The notes under the pieces were generated by a model. It was not told the DNA's origin. It worked only from the letters and a program-made list of their open reading frames with translations, and did not search any database. Shown in pieces: positions 8,850 to 17,950 of a stretch of 41,630 nt of DNA. Source of the stretch: a virus; the IMG/VR virus record IMGVR_UViG_3300031784_000068, positions 1-41,630 of that record, one strand, 5' to 3'. Position 1 is the stretch's first letter; each line of letters opens with the position of its first letter. The translations under genes and the position numbers were made by a program.

Positions 8850-9887
8850 TTAACTTACTGTGTTTCCTTTGAAGTATATGTCCGAAGTATTCAATAAATT
8901 AAAATTTGTTGACGGGTAAGTCGTATATACCCTATATGTTGTTTGAGGTATTGTAGTTCCAGTATATGTAAAATAATAAGAGTATATTGTTGGTTCGGTG
9001 TTTACAGTTGTAGGAGGCATTGATGGACTTGATGTGTTATAATCAATTTTAGTTTGGTATAATCCATTGGTCATTCCGGTTGGAATCATCCAAGTGTACC
9101 ACGCTTTACCCGAAACAGTGTCCTTAGGGACTTTAGTCGTTTTAAAATTATAAGCAACAATCGCATTACCAAATGAATCATTTCCACCCGTTGTTTGCGG
9201 AACATCTTGATTTATAATTGACGGGAACAACCCTGAAGTCCATCCTGAGAAATTAACATAAATATTTAACTCTTGATTAAATTTACTTTGATTAAGTGCA
9301 GGTGTACTACTATTAGTAAATCCATAAAAAGTTTGTGAATTATCAAACATCCATTGACCAATATTTGTACTACCAGATTGTGGTTCTATAAATAAAAACG
9401 CTTTAGTTGGTGGTAATGGGGATAATGATGGAGTGACAGTAGGAGTTAAAGTGGTTGTCGGTGTGTTAGTTTTAGTTACAGTTGGAGTTATGGTAATTGT
9501 AGGAGTATTAGTTGGTGTTGGTGTCGGTGTTTGTGGGGTCGGAGTATTAGTTGGTGTTGGTGTCGGACTTTGAGAAGAGGGTGTAATCGTTGGTGTTGCA
9601 GTATTTGTAGTCGTTGGTGTCGGACTTTGAGAAGAGGGTGAAACTGTAATTGATGGGGTTGGTGTTAACATTGTTAATGTATTTTGACTAATACAACCAT
9701 TAGCATCATAAACTCTAACTAAAACAATTGGGGCCAAACTATAAGGTTCAGGAACTGCTAATATTAAATTGGGCGGTATGTATGAATCATAATAACCAAT
9801 TACTTGACAATTAACTCCAAAATAATCACAAACCTCAATTGTGTAGGGAGGTTCTCCTGTAATAATATTTAAATTTATTAAACACAT
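8850..9887 (-). CDS. Pro/Thr-linker adhesin, paralogue of the LRR fibre N-terminus
   Basis: A 345-residue protein in three parts. Residues 1-74 match the N-terminal module of the LRR fibre (ITGEPPYTIEVCDYFGVNC here; the same spacing of YIPP, a Ser-Leu-x-Pro stretch and a Gly-Cys pair). Residues 74-157 are a Thr/Pro/Ser linker with repeated SSQSPTPT and NTPTPT blocks. Residues 158-345 form a beta-rich C-terminal domain with no recognised family. The shared N-terminus suggests a common docking site on the virion, with the variable C-terminal domain displayed on a flexible arm. The start is ATG, 3 nt after the stop of the SprB-repeat gene. Function is inferred. Confidence 0.65.
   Translation of the reverse strand: MCLINLNIITGEPPYTIEVCDYFGVNCQVIGYYDSYIPPNLILAVPEPYSLAPIVLVRVYDANGCISQNTLTMLTPTPSITVSPSSQSPTPTTTNTATPTITPSSQSPTPTPTNTPTPQTPTPTPTNTPTITITPTVTKTNTPTTTLTPTVTPSLSPLPPTKAFLFIEPQSGSTNIGQWMFDNSQTFYGFTNSSTPALNQSKFNQELNIYVNFSGWTSGLFPSIINQDVPQTTGGNDSFGNAIVAYNFKTTKVPKDTVSGKAWYTWMIPTGMTNGLYQTKIDYNTSSPSMPPTTVNTEPTIYSYYFTYTGTTIPQTTYRVYTTYPSTNFNLLNTSDIYFKGNTVS
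9502..9640 (-). repeat. Direct DNA repeats in the Thr/Pro linker of the 345-residue adhesin
   Basis: A 26-bp sequence at 9502-9527 recurs at 9541-9566, and a 28-bp sequence at 9556-9583 recurs at 9613-9640. Both encode Thr/Pro/Ser linker blocks. Exact repetition at the DNA level, not just of residues, points to recent duplication or exchange. Confidence 0.75.
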
Positions 9888-9890
9888 CTA

Positions 9891-12098
9891 TTAAGATTGA
9901 CAATCTAAATCGTACTCAATTTTTAAATCAATGTTTATGTCCAAATCTTGTAACACATCATAACTCAAATTACAATCTGAAGATATTATAACAATATTCA
10001 TAGATGAATCTATTGACACATTTCCAACTCCGTAAGCACCATTTAATGCGGATTGTATTGATTCAATAAATAACCCATCAGTTGGTATGTCAGTCAATGA
10101 ATATGACGTATAAAACAAAGTTGAGTAGGTTTGAGACCCTATTGTTACTTCAGTTATAAAATTAGCATAATTTAAAATACAATTAGACCCCTCAGTTAAA
10201 TCCTGATATCCCTCATTATACATCTGTAGTATACCTCGTTTTTGATTTGAGGTTTCCGTAAACACTTGCTCACATATATTGAATATTTGATAGGATGAAC
10301 TAACTAAATTACCACATGTTACTGATATTGATTTTGTCAACACGCATCCATTTAAATCGGTTACCGTTAAATAATAGTTACTACTCGTTAAACCAGTTAA
10401 ATAAATACCGGTTTGTGAACCTATTGATAATATACCTTCAATTGTACTAGCACTCCAATATAAATCAAATGGTGGGGTTCCATTATTTATAATCGCACTA
10501 ACTGTACCATCGGAACCTAACCCACAATCTGTCGAATATAGATTAAAATCAACCTGTGATTGATTACTTAAAATAATACTATCAGTTTGAGTACATCCAT
10601 TCTCATCGGTAACAATTATAGTATAGATACCAGTGTTTAGACCACTAAACAAATATGAGGTATCACTGATAAGACCTGAATTTTCAATCCCCTGTAATTC
10701 ATAACTAAATAATGTAGAATTAACAGGTATTATATCTACTAAAATAGTACCATTTTCAGAATTACATGTGGTCCCTGTTGACGATATCTCCATTGAAAAA
10801 TCGGGTGATTGCTCAATAGTGTACGTATCCGTATATTCACAACTACCCAAATAATCTGAGATAGTTAACGTATAGGTGTCAGCGGTTAAATTTGTAAATT
10901 GATAATTATTAACTTGTGTAACAATTGTGTTAACCACGCCACTACTGTCTTCTAATATATAAGTAAAAGGAGGGTTACCTATTAAATTAATAGATAATGA
11001 ACCGTATGAAGTACAAGTAACATTATTTGTTACAACTGAAATCACATTAAAGTTACCTTCCATGGGTACTTGTACATCTTGTGAGAAATTACAAATCGCT
11101 AAATCAACCAATTGGAGAGTGTATGTGTTAGCCGCAAGTCCTGAAAATGTATAAACATTAGAATAACTAATTGCGGAATCCCCGTTTGATAAAATATAAT
11201 AATAAGGTGGGGTACCTCCAGAAATATTAAAAGTTATTGTACCATCGTCAGATAAACAACTAGCAGGTGTTGCAGTATAATAATTTAAACCTAAAGGGGG
11301 TACAGTATTAATTATAGCAGATTTAGTTACTTGACATCCAGTTGAGTCTGTAACTATCACACTATAACTACCTGCGGATAGTCCACTAACAGTACTAGCA
11401 GTAATACTTGGGTTTAGTACGTTTGAAGACCACTGATATTGGAATGGTCCTGTTCCAGTATTACCTGTTACTGTAAGTCGACCATATCCATTATTACACG
11501 ATGAAGCGTTTGCGACAAGTAAACCAAAATCAAATTCAGATGAATTTCTAATTATACAAGTCTGACTTGAACATTGACATCCTCCATAATCGAAAAGAGT
11601 AACTTGATAAGTACCTGCCGAAAGACCATCAAAATACGCAGATGTTAAAAGTCCGGGTACTGGTGATAGAGGTGGAGGAGCATCTTGTGTTACAAAACTT
11701 GTTAAAGCGCTTGAGATATATTGACCCTCTTTATATAAATAAGCAGTACCATAAGAAGAGGCGTAAGCGGTTGTTGCGGTTAATGAACCATTTGGTAAAT
11801 TACATGTTGTATCCTGTACATCTATCGAAACACAACATCCCGTACTTACATAAAAACTAATATTATTAGTGTTGTTAACAGGTATTGATTGGTCACTAAC
11901 ATAAAAACTATACGACCCTCCAGATAATGAAGTTATTGTTGTCGCACTACCCGCTAATATAATAGGTGATAAAGACGGAGACAACCAAGTTATTGTATAA
12001 TTAGGTGTTCCACCATATATTGTTAACCCTAACGCACCTGATGAATTGTTCTGACAATCACCTGTTATTTGTAATCCATAATTTAACGTTATTGCCAT
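9891..12098 (-). CDS. SprB-repeat virion protein (seven Ig-like repeats)
   Basis: A 735-residue protein built mainly of about seven SprB-type repeats of 75-95 residues (near 5-86, 88-185, 192-265, 270-345, 350-430, 433-512, 515-596). Each has an early Cys, a 'DGtitf.isGGTPPY.y' strand pair, and a 'lsaGtY.v.vtDs.GC' ending; clear examples are ISGGTPPYYYILSNG and LSAGSYSVIVTDSTGC. SprB repeats are known from the surface adhesin of gliding Bacteroidota. A C-terminal region (600-735) differs from the repeats and resembles the end of the upstream 1014-residue protein. It has no signal peptide, and it starts in a TAATG overlap with the preceding baseplate gene, so it is almost certainly a virion part and not a host surface protein. 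Likely role: a stalk or adhesion fibre. Confidence 0.75.
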   Translation of the reverse strand: MAITLNYGLQITGDCQNNSSGALGLTIYGGTPNYTITWLSPSLSPIILAGSATTITSLSGGSYSFYVSDQSIPVNNTNNISFYVSTGCCVSIDVQDTTCNLPNGSLTATTAYASSYGTAYLYKEGQYISSALTSFVTQDAPPPLSPVPGLLTSAYFDGLSAGTYQVTLFDYGGCQCSSQTCIIRNSSEFDFGLLVANASSCNNGYGRLTVTGNTGTGPFQYQWSSNVLNPSITASTVSGLSAGSYSVIVTDSTGCQVTKSAIINTVPPLGLNYYTATPASCLSDDGTITFNISGGTPPYYYILSNGDSAISYSNVYTFSGLAANTYTLQLVDLAICNFSQDVQVPMEGNFNVISVVTNNVTCTSYGSLSINLIGNPPFTYILEDSSGVVNTIVTQVNNYQFTNLTADTYTLTISDYLGSCEYTDTYTIEQSPDFSMEISSTGTTCNSENGTILVDIIPVNSTLFSYELQGIENSGLISDTSYLFSGLNTGIYTIIVTDENGCTQTDSIILSNQSQVDFNLYSTDCGLGSDGTVSAIINNGTPPFDLYWSASTIEGILSIGSQTGIYLTGLTSSNYYLTVTDLNGCVLTKSISVTCGNLVSSSYQIFNICEQVFTETSNQKRGILQMYNEGYQDLTEGSNCILNYANFITEVTIGSQTYSTLFYTSYSLTDIPTDGLFIESIQSALNGAYGVGNVSIDSSMNIVIISSDCNLSYDVLQDLDINIDLKIEYDLDCQS

Positions 12099-15000
12099 TA
12101 ATTACATGCTAATGAAAAGTTTATACCTACGTTTAATTTAAACGTTTGATTTAAAAAATCTTGCCCACAATCCAAATTTTGTACATAAAGTGTAGAATTA
12201 CTAATATAATAACTTAAATTAAAATTATTTAATTGTGGTAAATAATTGTTAAGTGCCACAACCCATTGACCCTGTGTTGGGTAAGCTTGCGGTCCAGTTA
12301 ACCCGTATCCTTCAAAGAATGATTGTTGTATCAATTGATTTCCTCCAACATTAATATCCACATACCATATACTATATAAACTATTTAAATCACAATCAGT
12401 AAATGTAAATCCAATCTCAGATAAGTAATTATTTAAAGTCTGATATAACACATCTCCAAATGATGGTACTGAAGTTAACCCGTTATCCCAAGGATAAATT
12501 GAACAACTAATAGTTTCATAATTACAATCGTATGAAAATAAAGGTCCGGTCGCATTACAGGTCTCACATGGTACTGGAATTATTTCACAACCTTGTTGTC
12601 TTCTATAAACATATTTTTGTCTATGAAAAACTGAATTTTCTAATTTAACACCTGTGTTCCATATTGTTGTAGCGGGAACCATTTGTTCAATTAATCTAAT
12701 CCAATAGTCACCCAACCCTTCAACGTATTCAATTAAATTTTGATATGAAAATTGGTTTGTTGGAATATTAACCGCCTGATTAGATAAAAGATATTGCCAA
12801 AATATTGATTGTAATTTTGGATACCCTCCTGTTTTACCGTCAGTTATAAACAATCTATCTCTAACATTTATCATGTTTTTGATAAAATCTTGAGCAAATT
12901 CAAAAAATGTTTTTTTCTGAGGTTTAGGATTAATTACAGTTCTGTCAAATTGGAATCCGCAATAAACCAAACCATTAACACTTGTTCCTGCAGTGTAGTT
13001 ACAATTACCTAAATTAAATCCATTTAAATAATTCTCCGATGAGAAATCCGGTAATCCCGTATTTGGTATTGGGAAATTTGAAGTCTGAGAAACATACCAA
13101 ACATCATAAAGTAATCCTTGTGCTGGATTTAAATATAAATCAACATTTTTAACGTTAAGTATTAATCTATCGTCACCAACATAATAATCAGAATTAAATC
13201 CTGCATCGGAATTTATTCTAGTTGTGTCAGTCGATACCCAACTTTTTTTATTGTCATTAATTTTTTGTAATCCAAACCCAAAATTTAAATATGGAAAATC
13301 CATATATCTTTGTAGATATGGGTAACCATATGTAAATGGCGACAATTCTGTTTGTACATTAAAATTTTGCCCGGTAAAGACACTTGTAGTGTAATTTATT
13401 ATTTCAGAACTTCTATGAACAGGTGTAGATTCAAACCATCCGGCACCTATTTGAAAATAATAACTATCACTTGCATTCACCATAGAAGGGAATCCTTGCT
13501 CATCCACAGGATAATCAGTTCTTGTAGTATCAGTTTCTATTACAGTATTTGTTATGGTAAACGCAGTATATATGTTTCCTTGAATTGAATATGTCGAGTT
13601 TGGATTCAAGACCACAGACTCCTGTATATACGACCCTCCAGCAATTAATTCATATCTTTGATTGAACTCACTAATATTAATTTTTTGGTCAGCAACGTAT
13701 ACTGTTTCATTAAATTCAACTATCGCATCAGGGGCACCTATTAATCTTAATAAACTTTCTATAGATTTTCTAGTACCTTTAGATTTAAAAAGATAAGCGG
13801 AATTCATTATCAAATTTCTAAAATATTGATAATTTAATTCATCAGGAGTTGGATTCGAACTTATACCATCAAAAAGAGGTGTTGGATTAGTTGTAAATAA
13901 AGAGTCTAAAAAATTATCATTTGTGATTGGTGATATATCCGTATTCCATCCTAAAGTTTGTGCTAAATTTTTTAATAGTTGAGATGGTATATCATTCCCA
14001 ATGTTGTAATTTACTGAAGTCATATTCGCGAGAGCATCAATAAACACTCTTGTTTCATCAAAACTTCTCCCGTAAATTTTTAAAACTTTATCTAATTTTT
14101 GGTCAGGAGTGTCAAATTCAATTAAAGAATCGGTAATTAAAAATCTTGCAATTAAATTAGTTTTATAACTATCAAAATTTTCAGCAATTTCATTTAATTT
14201 TTCTAAATAAACTGTAAACGAGTCAGTTAAAATGTCCAAATTCCATTGTCCAAATAATGGCCATGTAATTTTATCAGTAGAATTATAAACATTACCACTA
14301 TCACTTTCTAATGGTACTGTAAACTGTGACGTATATATTGGAGTTGTTGACCTATCTAAAATAAAATTGTCAACATAATCTAATTCTAAATTAAATACTT
14401 TATTAACAACATCATCATTTGGTCTTATAATTAAATAATCATAAGTAAATGGATTAAAGTTAAATGGGTTACCTTCAACAAAAACAGTTAATGTTCCAGC
14501 AGTTAATGAACTTGTTGGTATAATGTTATTTATTTGGTAATTTTCTCCGTTAACTACTAAAATATAATTTGAAAATTCTACAGTTAAATTTCTTAAATCT
14601 GAAACTTTTATTTCCCTACTTGACAAATTAACCGTTGAGTTGGTAGTGAAATCAATTCCAAATGGATTACTAATCGATTCAACATCAATTTCAAACTCTG
14701 TAAGATTTTCCGTTGTGTCAAAAATTATATTATTAGCGGTAATACCTGTAGTAAAATCAGGTCTATTTTGACTGATTTCTAAAGCAGCAGGGAAATAATT
14801 AACTATGTGTTCAATTGATGCCGAAAATCTTTTATTTAATGGTCCGTATAATGTAAAACTTGTTACTTCACTTAAATCAAGATTTGGATAAACTTCAAAA
14901 TTGTTAGACGTGATGGCTCTTGTTTGACCAAGAGTTGTATTCATACTTTCCAAAGATATCGGACTTGAAAAAACTCCAGTTTCAAAAGTTCTGTTAGATT

Positions 15001-15142
15001 TTTCAGTGATAGAATTTGTAAATTGGAAATTACCTTGCGTAAACCCACCCCCCTGTACAAGTTGGAAACCAACTAAGTTATTGGAGAAGGTCCCTGAACC
15101 TGCGGCGGTCTGTGGTGGACATGTATACTTTGTTACAGCCAT
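12098..15142 (-). CDS. Large baseplate protein with P2 gpI-like (gp7-type wedge) motif
   Basis: A 1014-residue structural protein. In its middle, residues 456-471 (GTRKSIESLLRLIGAP) preceded by NLIMNSAYLFKSK and followed by DAIVEFNE resemble the core of the P2 tail protein I family. That protein pairs with the J/gp6 family in baseplate wedges, and T4 gp7 is its counterpart. A gp6-like gene lies about 10 kb upstream in the same run, which supports this. A Cys-rich stretch occurs near the C-terminus (GCEIIPVPCETC), followed by a last domain resembling the C-terminus of the next protein. Start and stop overlap the neighbours in TAATG on both sides. I assign it as a baseplate wedge component, with family-level confidence only moderate. 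Confidence 0.6.
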   Translation of the reverse strand: MAVTKYTCPPQTAAGSGTFSNNLVGFQLVQGGGFTQGNFQFTNSITEKSNRTFETGVFSSPISLESMNTTLGQTRAITSNNFEVYPNLDLSEVTSFTLYGPLNKRFSASIEHIVNYFPAALEISQNRPDFTTGITANNIIFDTTENLTEFEIDVESISNPFGIDFTTNSTVNLSSREIKVSDLRNLTVEFSNYILVVNGENYQINNIIPTSSLTAGTLTVFVEGNPFNFNPFTYDYLIIRPNDDVVNKVFNLELDYVDNFILDRSTTPIYTSQFTVPLESDSGNVYNSTDKITWPLFGQWNLDILTDSFTVYLEKLNEIAENFDSYKTNLIARFLITDSLIEFDTPDQKLDKVLKIYGRSFDETRVFIDALANMTSVNYNIGNDIPSQLLKNLAQTLGWNTDISPITNDNFLDSLFTTNPTPLFDGISSNPTPDELNYQYFRNLIMNSAYLFKSKGTRKSIESLLRLIGAPDAIVEFNETVYVADQKINISEFNQRYELIAGGSYIQESVVLNPNSTYSIQGNIYTAFTITNTVIETDTTRTDYPVDEQGFPSMVNASDSYYFQIGAGWFESTPVHRSSEIINYTTSVFTGQNFNVQTELSPFTYGYPYLQRYMDFPYLNFGFGLQKINDNKKSWVSTDTTRINSDAGFNSDYYVGDDRLILNVKNVDLYLNPAQGLLYDVWYVSQTSNFPIPNTGLPDFSSENYLNGFNLGNCNYTAGTSVNGLVYCGFQFDRTVINPKPQKKTFFEFAQDFIKNMINVRDRLFITDGKTGGYPKLQSIFWQYLLSNQAVNIPTNQFSYQNLIEYVEGLGDYWIRLIEQMVPATTIWNTGVKLENSVFHRQKYVYRRQQGCEIIPVPCETCNATGPLFSYDCNYETISCSIYPWDNGLTSVPSFGDVLYQTLNNYLSEIGFTFTDCDLNSLYSIWYVDINVGGNQLIQQSFFEGYGLTGPQAYPTQGQWVVALNNYLPQLNNFNLSYYISNSTLYVQNLDCGQDFLNQTFKLNVGINFSLACN

Positions 15143-16050
15143 TAAGCGATTATATTGTCATAACTTTTACTGAAATCGATATTACCATCTCTATCTTGTC
15201 TAACCTCGTAAAGAAGTTCATTAAATTGGTCTCTGATTTCGTATAAGTTGTATTGTTTATATATATTATTACTTGAGTCATAGATAGTGTATATACCATC
15301 ATCCATTGACTTAGTTTGATTACCATAAAGAGCCAATGCTAATGTCGAAGCATCATGTTCGACAATCTCTACATCTAAAGTAACAGGATTAAAAAAAGTA
15401 TTAGTAATTATAATACTTTGTCCAGGTACTCCAATGTATGGTGTTGCATTAGGTTTATTTGTTGGTGCCGATGACGGTGTTAATGTACAAAACATTAAAT
15501 TAGACGCGTTATCAACATATCTATACCTAACAACTTTTTGTTGTGTTGTAGTAAGATTTTGAGTTACAGGTTCACAGTAAAAACTTGAGGTAATGTATCT
15601 AAAAAAATTAGGTACTTTAGTACCGTCAGTGTTTAAATATTCGACTCTAAATCCAACTAATCCTTGTGTAACAAATTTATTACGATATTGGCTTGGAACA
15701 TTTGAAATATCAATAATAATACCTTTAACATTTGGAAGTGCGGATAGAACTCCACAATCACTTATTTCAGTTCTAATTTGAACTGGTCGTAAGTATAAAG
15801 TATAAATTCCTAATTTATTAAACTCATTTGACGGTAGTTTTAAATTGTACAACCCTCCTAATATTTCAACATTTGGATTCCCCCCTGTACTACTATTATT
15901 AAAATAAGGGGTTAGTAATGTTGAAGAATCTAATTTTTTTAATACAAAATTTTCAGTATAGTCTCTTGATGGAGTATAATGTAGTATTATTTCAACATCC
16001 GCTGGTGAAACATCTGAGGGTCGTATTGTACCGTATGAACCTATTGCCAT
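15142..16050 (-). CDS. Putative baseplate/tail structural protein, unrecognised family
   Basis: A 302-residue protein in the middle of the baseplate operon. It begins MAIGSYGTIRPSDVSPADVE and is beta-rich, with no signal peptide, transmembrane segment or catalytic motif that I can see. The C-terminus (YNLYEIRDQFNELLYEVRQD) is more helical and charged. Its start is 2 nt after the preceding stop, and its stop overlaps the next start in TAATG, so it is made with its neighbours. By position it could correspond to a T4 gp8-type wedge protein, but I see no sequence support for that. Confidence 0.6.
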   Translation of the reverse strand: MAIGSYGTIRPSDVSPADVEIILHYTPSRDYTENFVLKKLDSSTLLTPYFNNSSTGGNPNVEILGGLYNLKLPSNEFNKLGIYTLYLRPVQIRTEISDCGVLSALPNVKGIIIDISNVPSQYRNKFVTQGLVGFRVEYLNTDGTKVPNFFRYITSSFYCEPVTQNLTTTQQKVVRYRYVDNASNLMFCTLTPSSAPTNKPNATPYIGVPGQSIIITNTFFNPVTLDVEIVEHDASTLALALYGNQTKSMDDGIYTIYDSSNNIYKQYNLYEIRDQFNELLYEVRQDRDGNIDFSKSYDNIIA

Positions 16051-16052
16051 AA

Positions 16053-17153
16053 TTAATATTGTTTAATTTTGAAGAATTTATATCCGTATTTAATCAAGTC
16101 TCCCATATTTTGTACTTCCCCTAATCTTTGGGTTGTTTCAATACCTGAATCTTTTCCTCTTTCAATAAATACATTTGAGTAAATTTCCGGTTGGTCAATT
16201 ACACCTAAAAGATATTCATTTTTTGTAATTGCCGATTGAATCAACATTTCAGATGTTAATCCACTACTTTGAGCATAAGAAATTGTGGTACCATCATTAA
16301 AATCATAGTAGTCAATATTATTAATTGTATACCCGGTATATGTTCCATTTGGGTCAATTCCAAAAATAACACCTTTATAAATTGAGTTTACTCCCACACC
16401 TGAATATATAGGTTGATTAACTATATATTTTTGGGGTCCGTAAAGAGATAGTTCTGAAAGTTGTGACTTCGTATTTGCCGTAACATAAAATGGTACTGAA
16501 ACATAATTTGAACTTACTTGTTGTGAAATTGTATTTTCAGCGTCCCCATTAAAAATAAAATCATAACTAACTGGAATATCTGACCATGACCCTCCCTGAG
16601 GGGTAAATGTAACTTCTCCGTAAGGATTGTTATTAGGTATTAATTCATATGGAACAGTTATTTTTTTACCAACTTCAATTATACCCCATGGATTTCTCTG
16701 AATTAATTTAATAGTATATGTATAAGGTACTGAAAGATAGGTATGAGAAACAGGTGTTGGAGCAACCACAGAAATAGTTTGTAGTGGTGAACCGTCACCC
16801 CAATCTACTTGGTATGTAGATTCTGATAGTAATTTTTTTTGTACCATCTCAGACGTGTTAAATAATTCTACATTATATGACCCATCGGTTTGAGTAAATA
16901 AAAAATTAGTAACAACATCCTTTTGTAATAAATCACCATCAAACCCATCGTAATAACCGTAATCAATTCCAGTTTGAAATAATGGAATTGGTAAACTTAA
17001 ATCTGTTAGTAACGAGTCCCCGTTAGTTCCTCCACTTAAAATATTAGTCATACCTGATATCACACCATAAGAAACGTTATCAACAATAACTGTTCTAACA
17101 TCTCCAGTAATAACTTCAGGTGAGATTTTATATCTATAATATTGAGTTTCCAT
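16053..17153 (-). CDS. PKD-domain baseplate/tail structural protein
   Basis: A 366-residue protein with one recognisable PKD-type Ig fold: YQVDWGDGSPLQTIS (WGDGS at 118-122) with the matching HTY at 137-139 and YTYTIKLI strand after it. PKD domains mediate protein-protein or carbohydrate contacts and are common in surface proteins of Bacteroidota. The C-terminal stretch, from ERGKDSGIETTQRLGEVQN to KYGYKFFKIKQY, is charged and looks conserved, probably an assembly contact. The start overlaps the preceding stop (TAATG). The family is unknown to me, and the structural role is inferred from the operon. Confidence 0.6.
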   Translation of the reverse strand: METQYYRYKISPEVITGDVRTVIVDNVSYGVISGMTNILSGGTNGDSLLTDLSLPIPLFQTGIDYGYYDGFDGDLLQKDVVTNFLFTQTDGSYNVELFNTSEMVQKKLLSESTYQVDWGDGSPLQTISVVAPTPVSHTYLSVPYTYTIKLIQRNPWGIIEVGKKITVPYELIPNNNPYGEVTFTPQGGSWSDIPVSYDFIFNGDAENTISQQVSSNYVSVPFYVTANTKSQLSELSLYGPQKYIVNQPIYSGVGVNSIYKGVIFGIDPNGTYTGYTINNIDYYDFNDGTTISYAQSSGLTSEMLIQSAITKNEYLLGVIDQPEIYSNVFIERGKDSGIETTQRLGEVQNMGDLIKYGYKFFKIKQY

Positions 17154-17950
17154 TATGGGTTAACATATTCATAAAGATTTATTGGTGCGGTGTCACTACC
17201 TATTGGGTTATTATTATTATCTATGTATTGGTATGTATAATCCGAATAGTTTAACACAACTTTTAAAAAAGAATACTCATCAGGATTAAAATTATTATTA
17301 GTAAATGTTGACGGGTTAATTGTTAAAAAACTTTTAAAATTTCCTTTAGTCCCATCAAAAAATTTAAAACTTGCATAAAATTCATTTATGTTTAATAGTG
17401 TCGGGTCTGATAAAAAATAAATAAAATAACCTTCTTTATCTTTTAAATAATCTAATTTTAGATATGGTATCTTTAAATTAACAAACCCATCATTAGCATA
17501 CCAACTTGGAAATATCTGTTCTGAAACTATTTCACCTTGTTGCGTAGGTATTATTACTGTGAAAACTATTTTTTGGTTCTTTTTTTCACGAGAGTCATAA
17601 AAATCTAACTTGTAAAAAGAATTTGAAAATGAATTTGTATTGTAATAAATTTGTTGGTATTCAAATATTGGAGAGTAACTTAAAACCCATCCATTTAATG
17701 GTCCACTATAAAAATTAAATTTAAAATTAAGACTGGACCCCGAGTAAACACCAAATGGGGAAATTGGTTTAGGTTCAAACCTTGTAATTTCATAATTCTT
17801 AGGTGTTCCAATTATTTCGTTAACTACCTCATTTTGAATGACCTCAACACCCATATCTAAACCTAAATAAGTATTATCCGTCTCAACAGGAAATACTATT
17901 TTATATTCATTGTTGGTATTTTGTATTATTTTAAAATTATTCACAGTCAT
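17153..17950 (-). CDS. Putative baseplate/tail structural protein, unrecognised family
   Basis: A 265-residue, Asn/Tyr/Phe-rich, beta-strand-heavy protein (starts MTVNNFKIIQNTNNEYKIVF). It shows no catalytic motif, membrane segment or signal peptide. It overlaps the end of the preceding gene by 14 nt and the start of the next in TAATG, so it belongs to the same translationally coupled baseplate set. I cannot assign a T4 counterpart. A baseplate or tail decoration role is the natural reading of its position. Confidence 0.6.
   Translation of the reverse strand: MTVNNFKIIQNTNNEYKIVFPVETDNTYLGLDMGVEVIQNEVVNEIIGTPKNYEITRFEPKPISPFGVYSGSSLNFKFNFYSGPLNGWVLSYSPIFEYQQIYYNTNSFSNSFYKLDFYDSREKKNQKIVFTVIIPTQQGEIVSEQIFPSWYANDGFVNLKIPYLKLDYLKDKEGYFIYFLSDPTLLNINEFYASFKFFDGTKGNFKSFLTINPSTFTNNNFNPDEYSFLKVVLNYSDYTYQYIDNNNNPIGSDTAPINLYEYVNP

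Noticed and set aside
5597-9887. Diversity-generating retroelement acting on the fibre genes
   Set aside because: No reverse transcriptase, template repeat or accessory gene is visible in the window. The rest of the genome would need checking.
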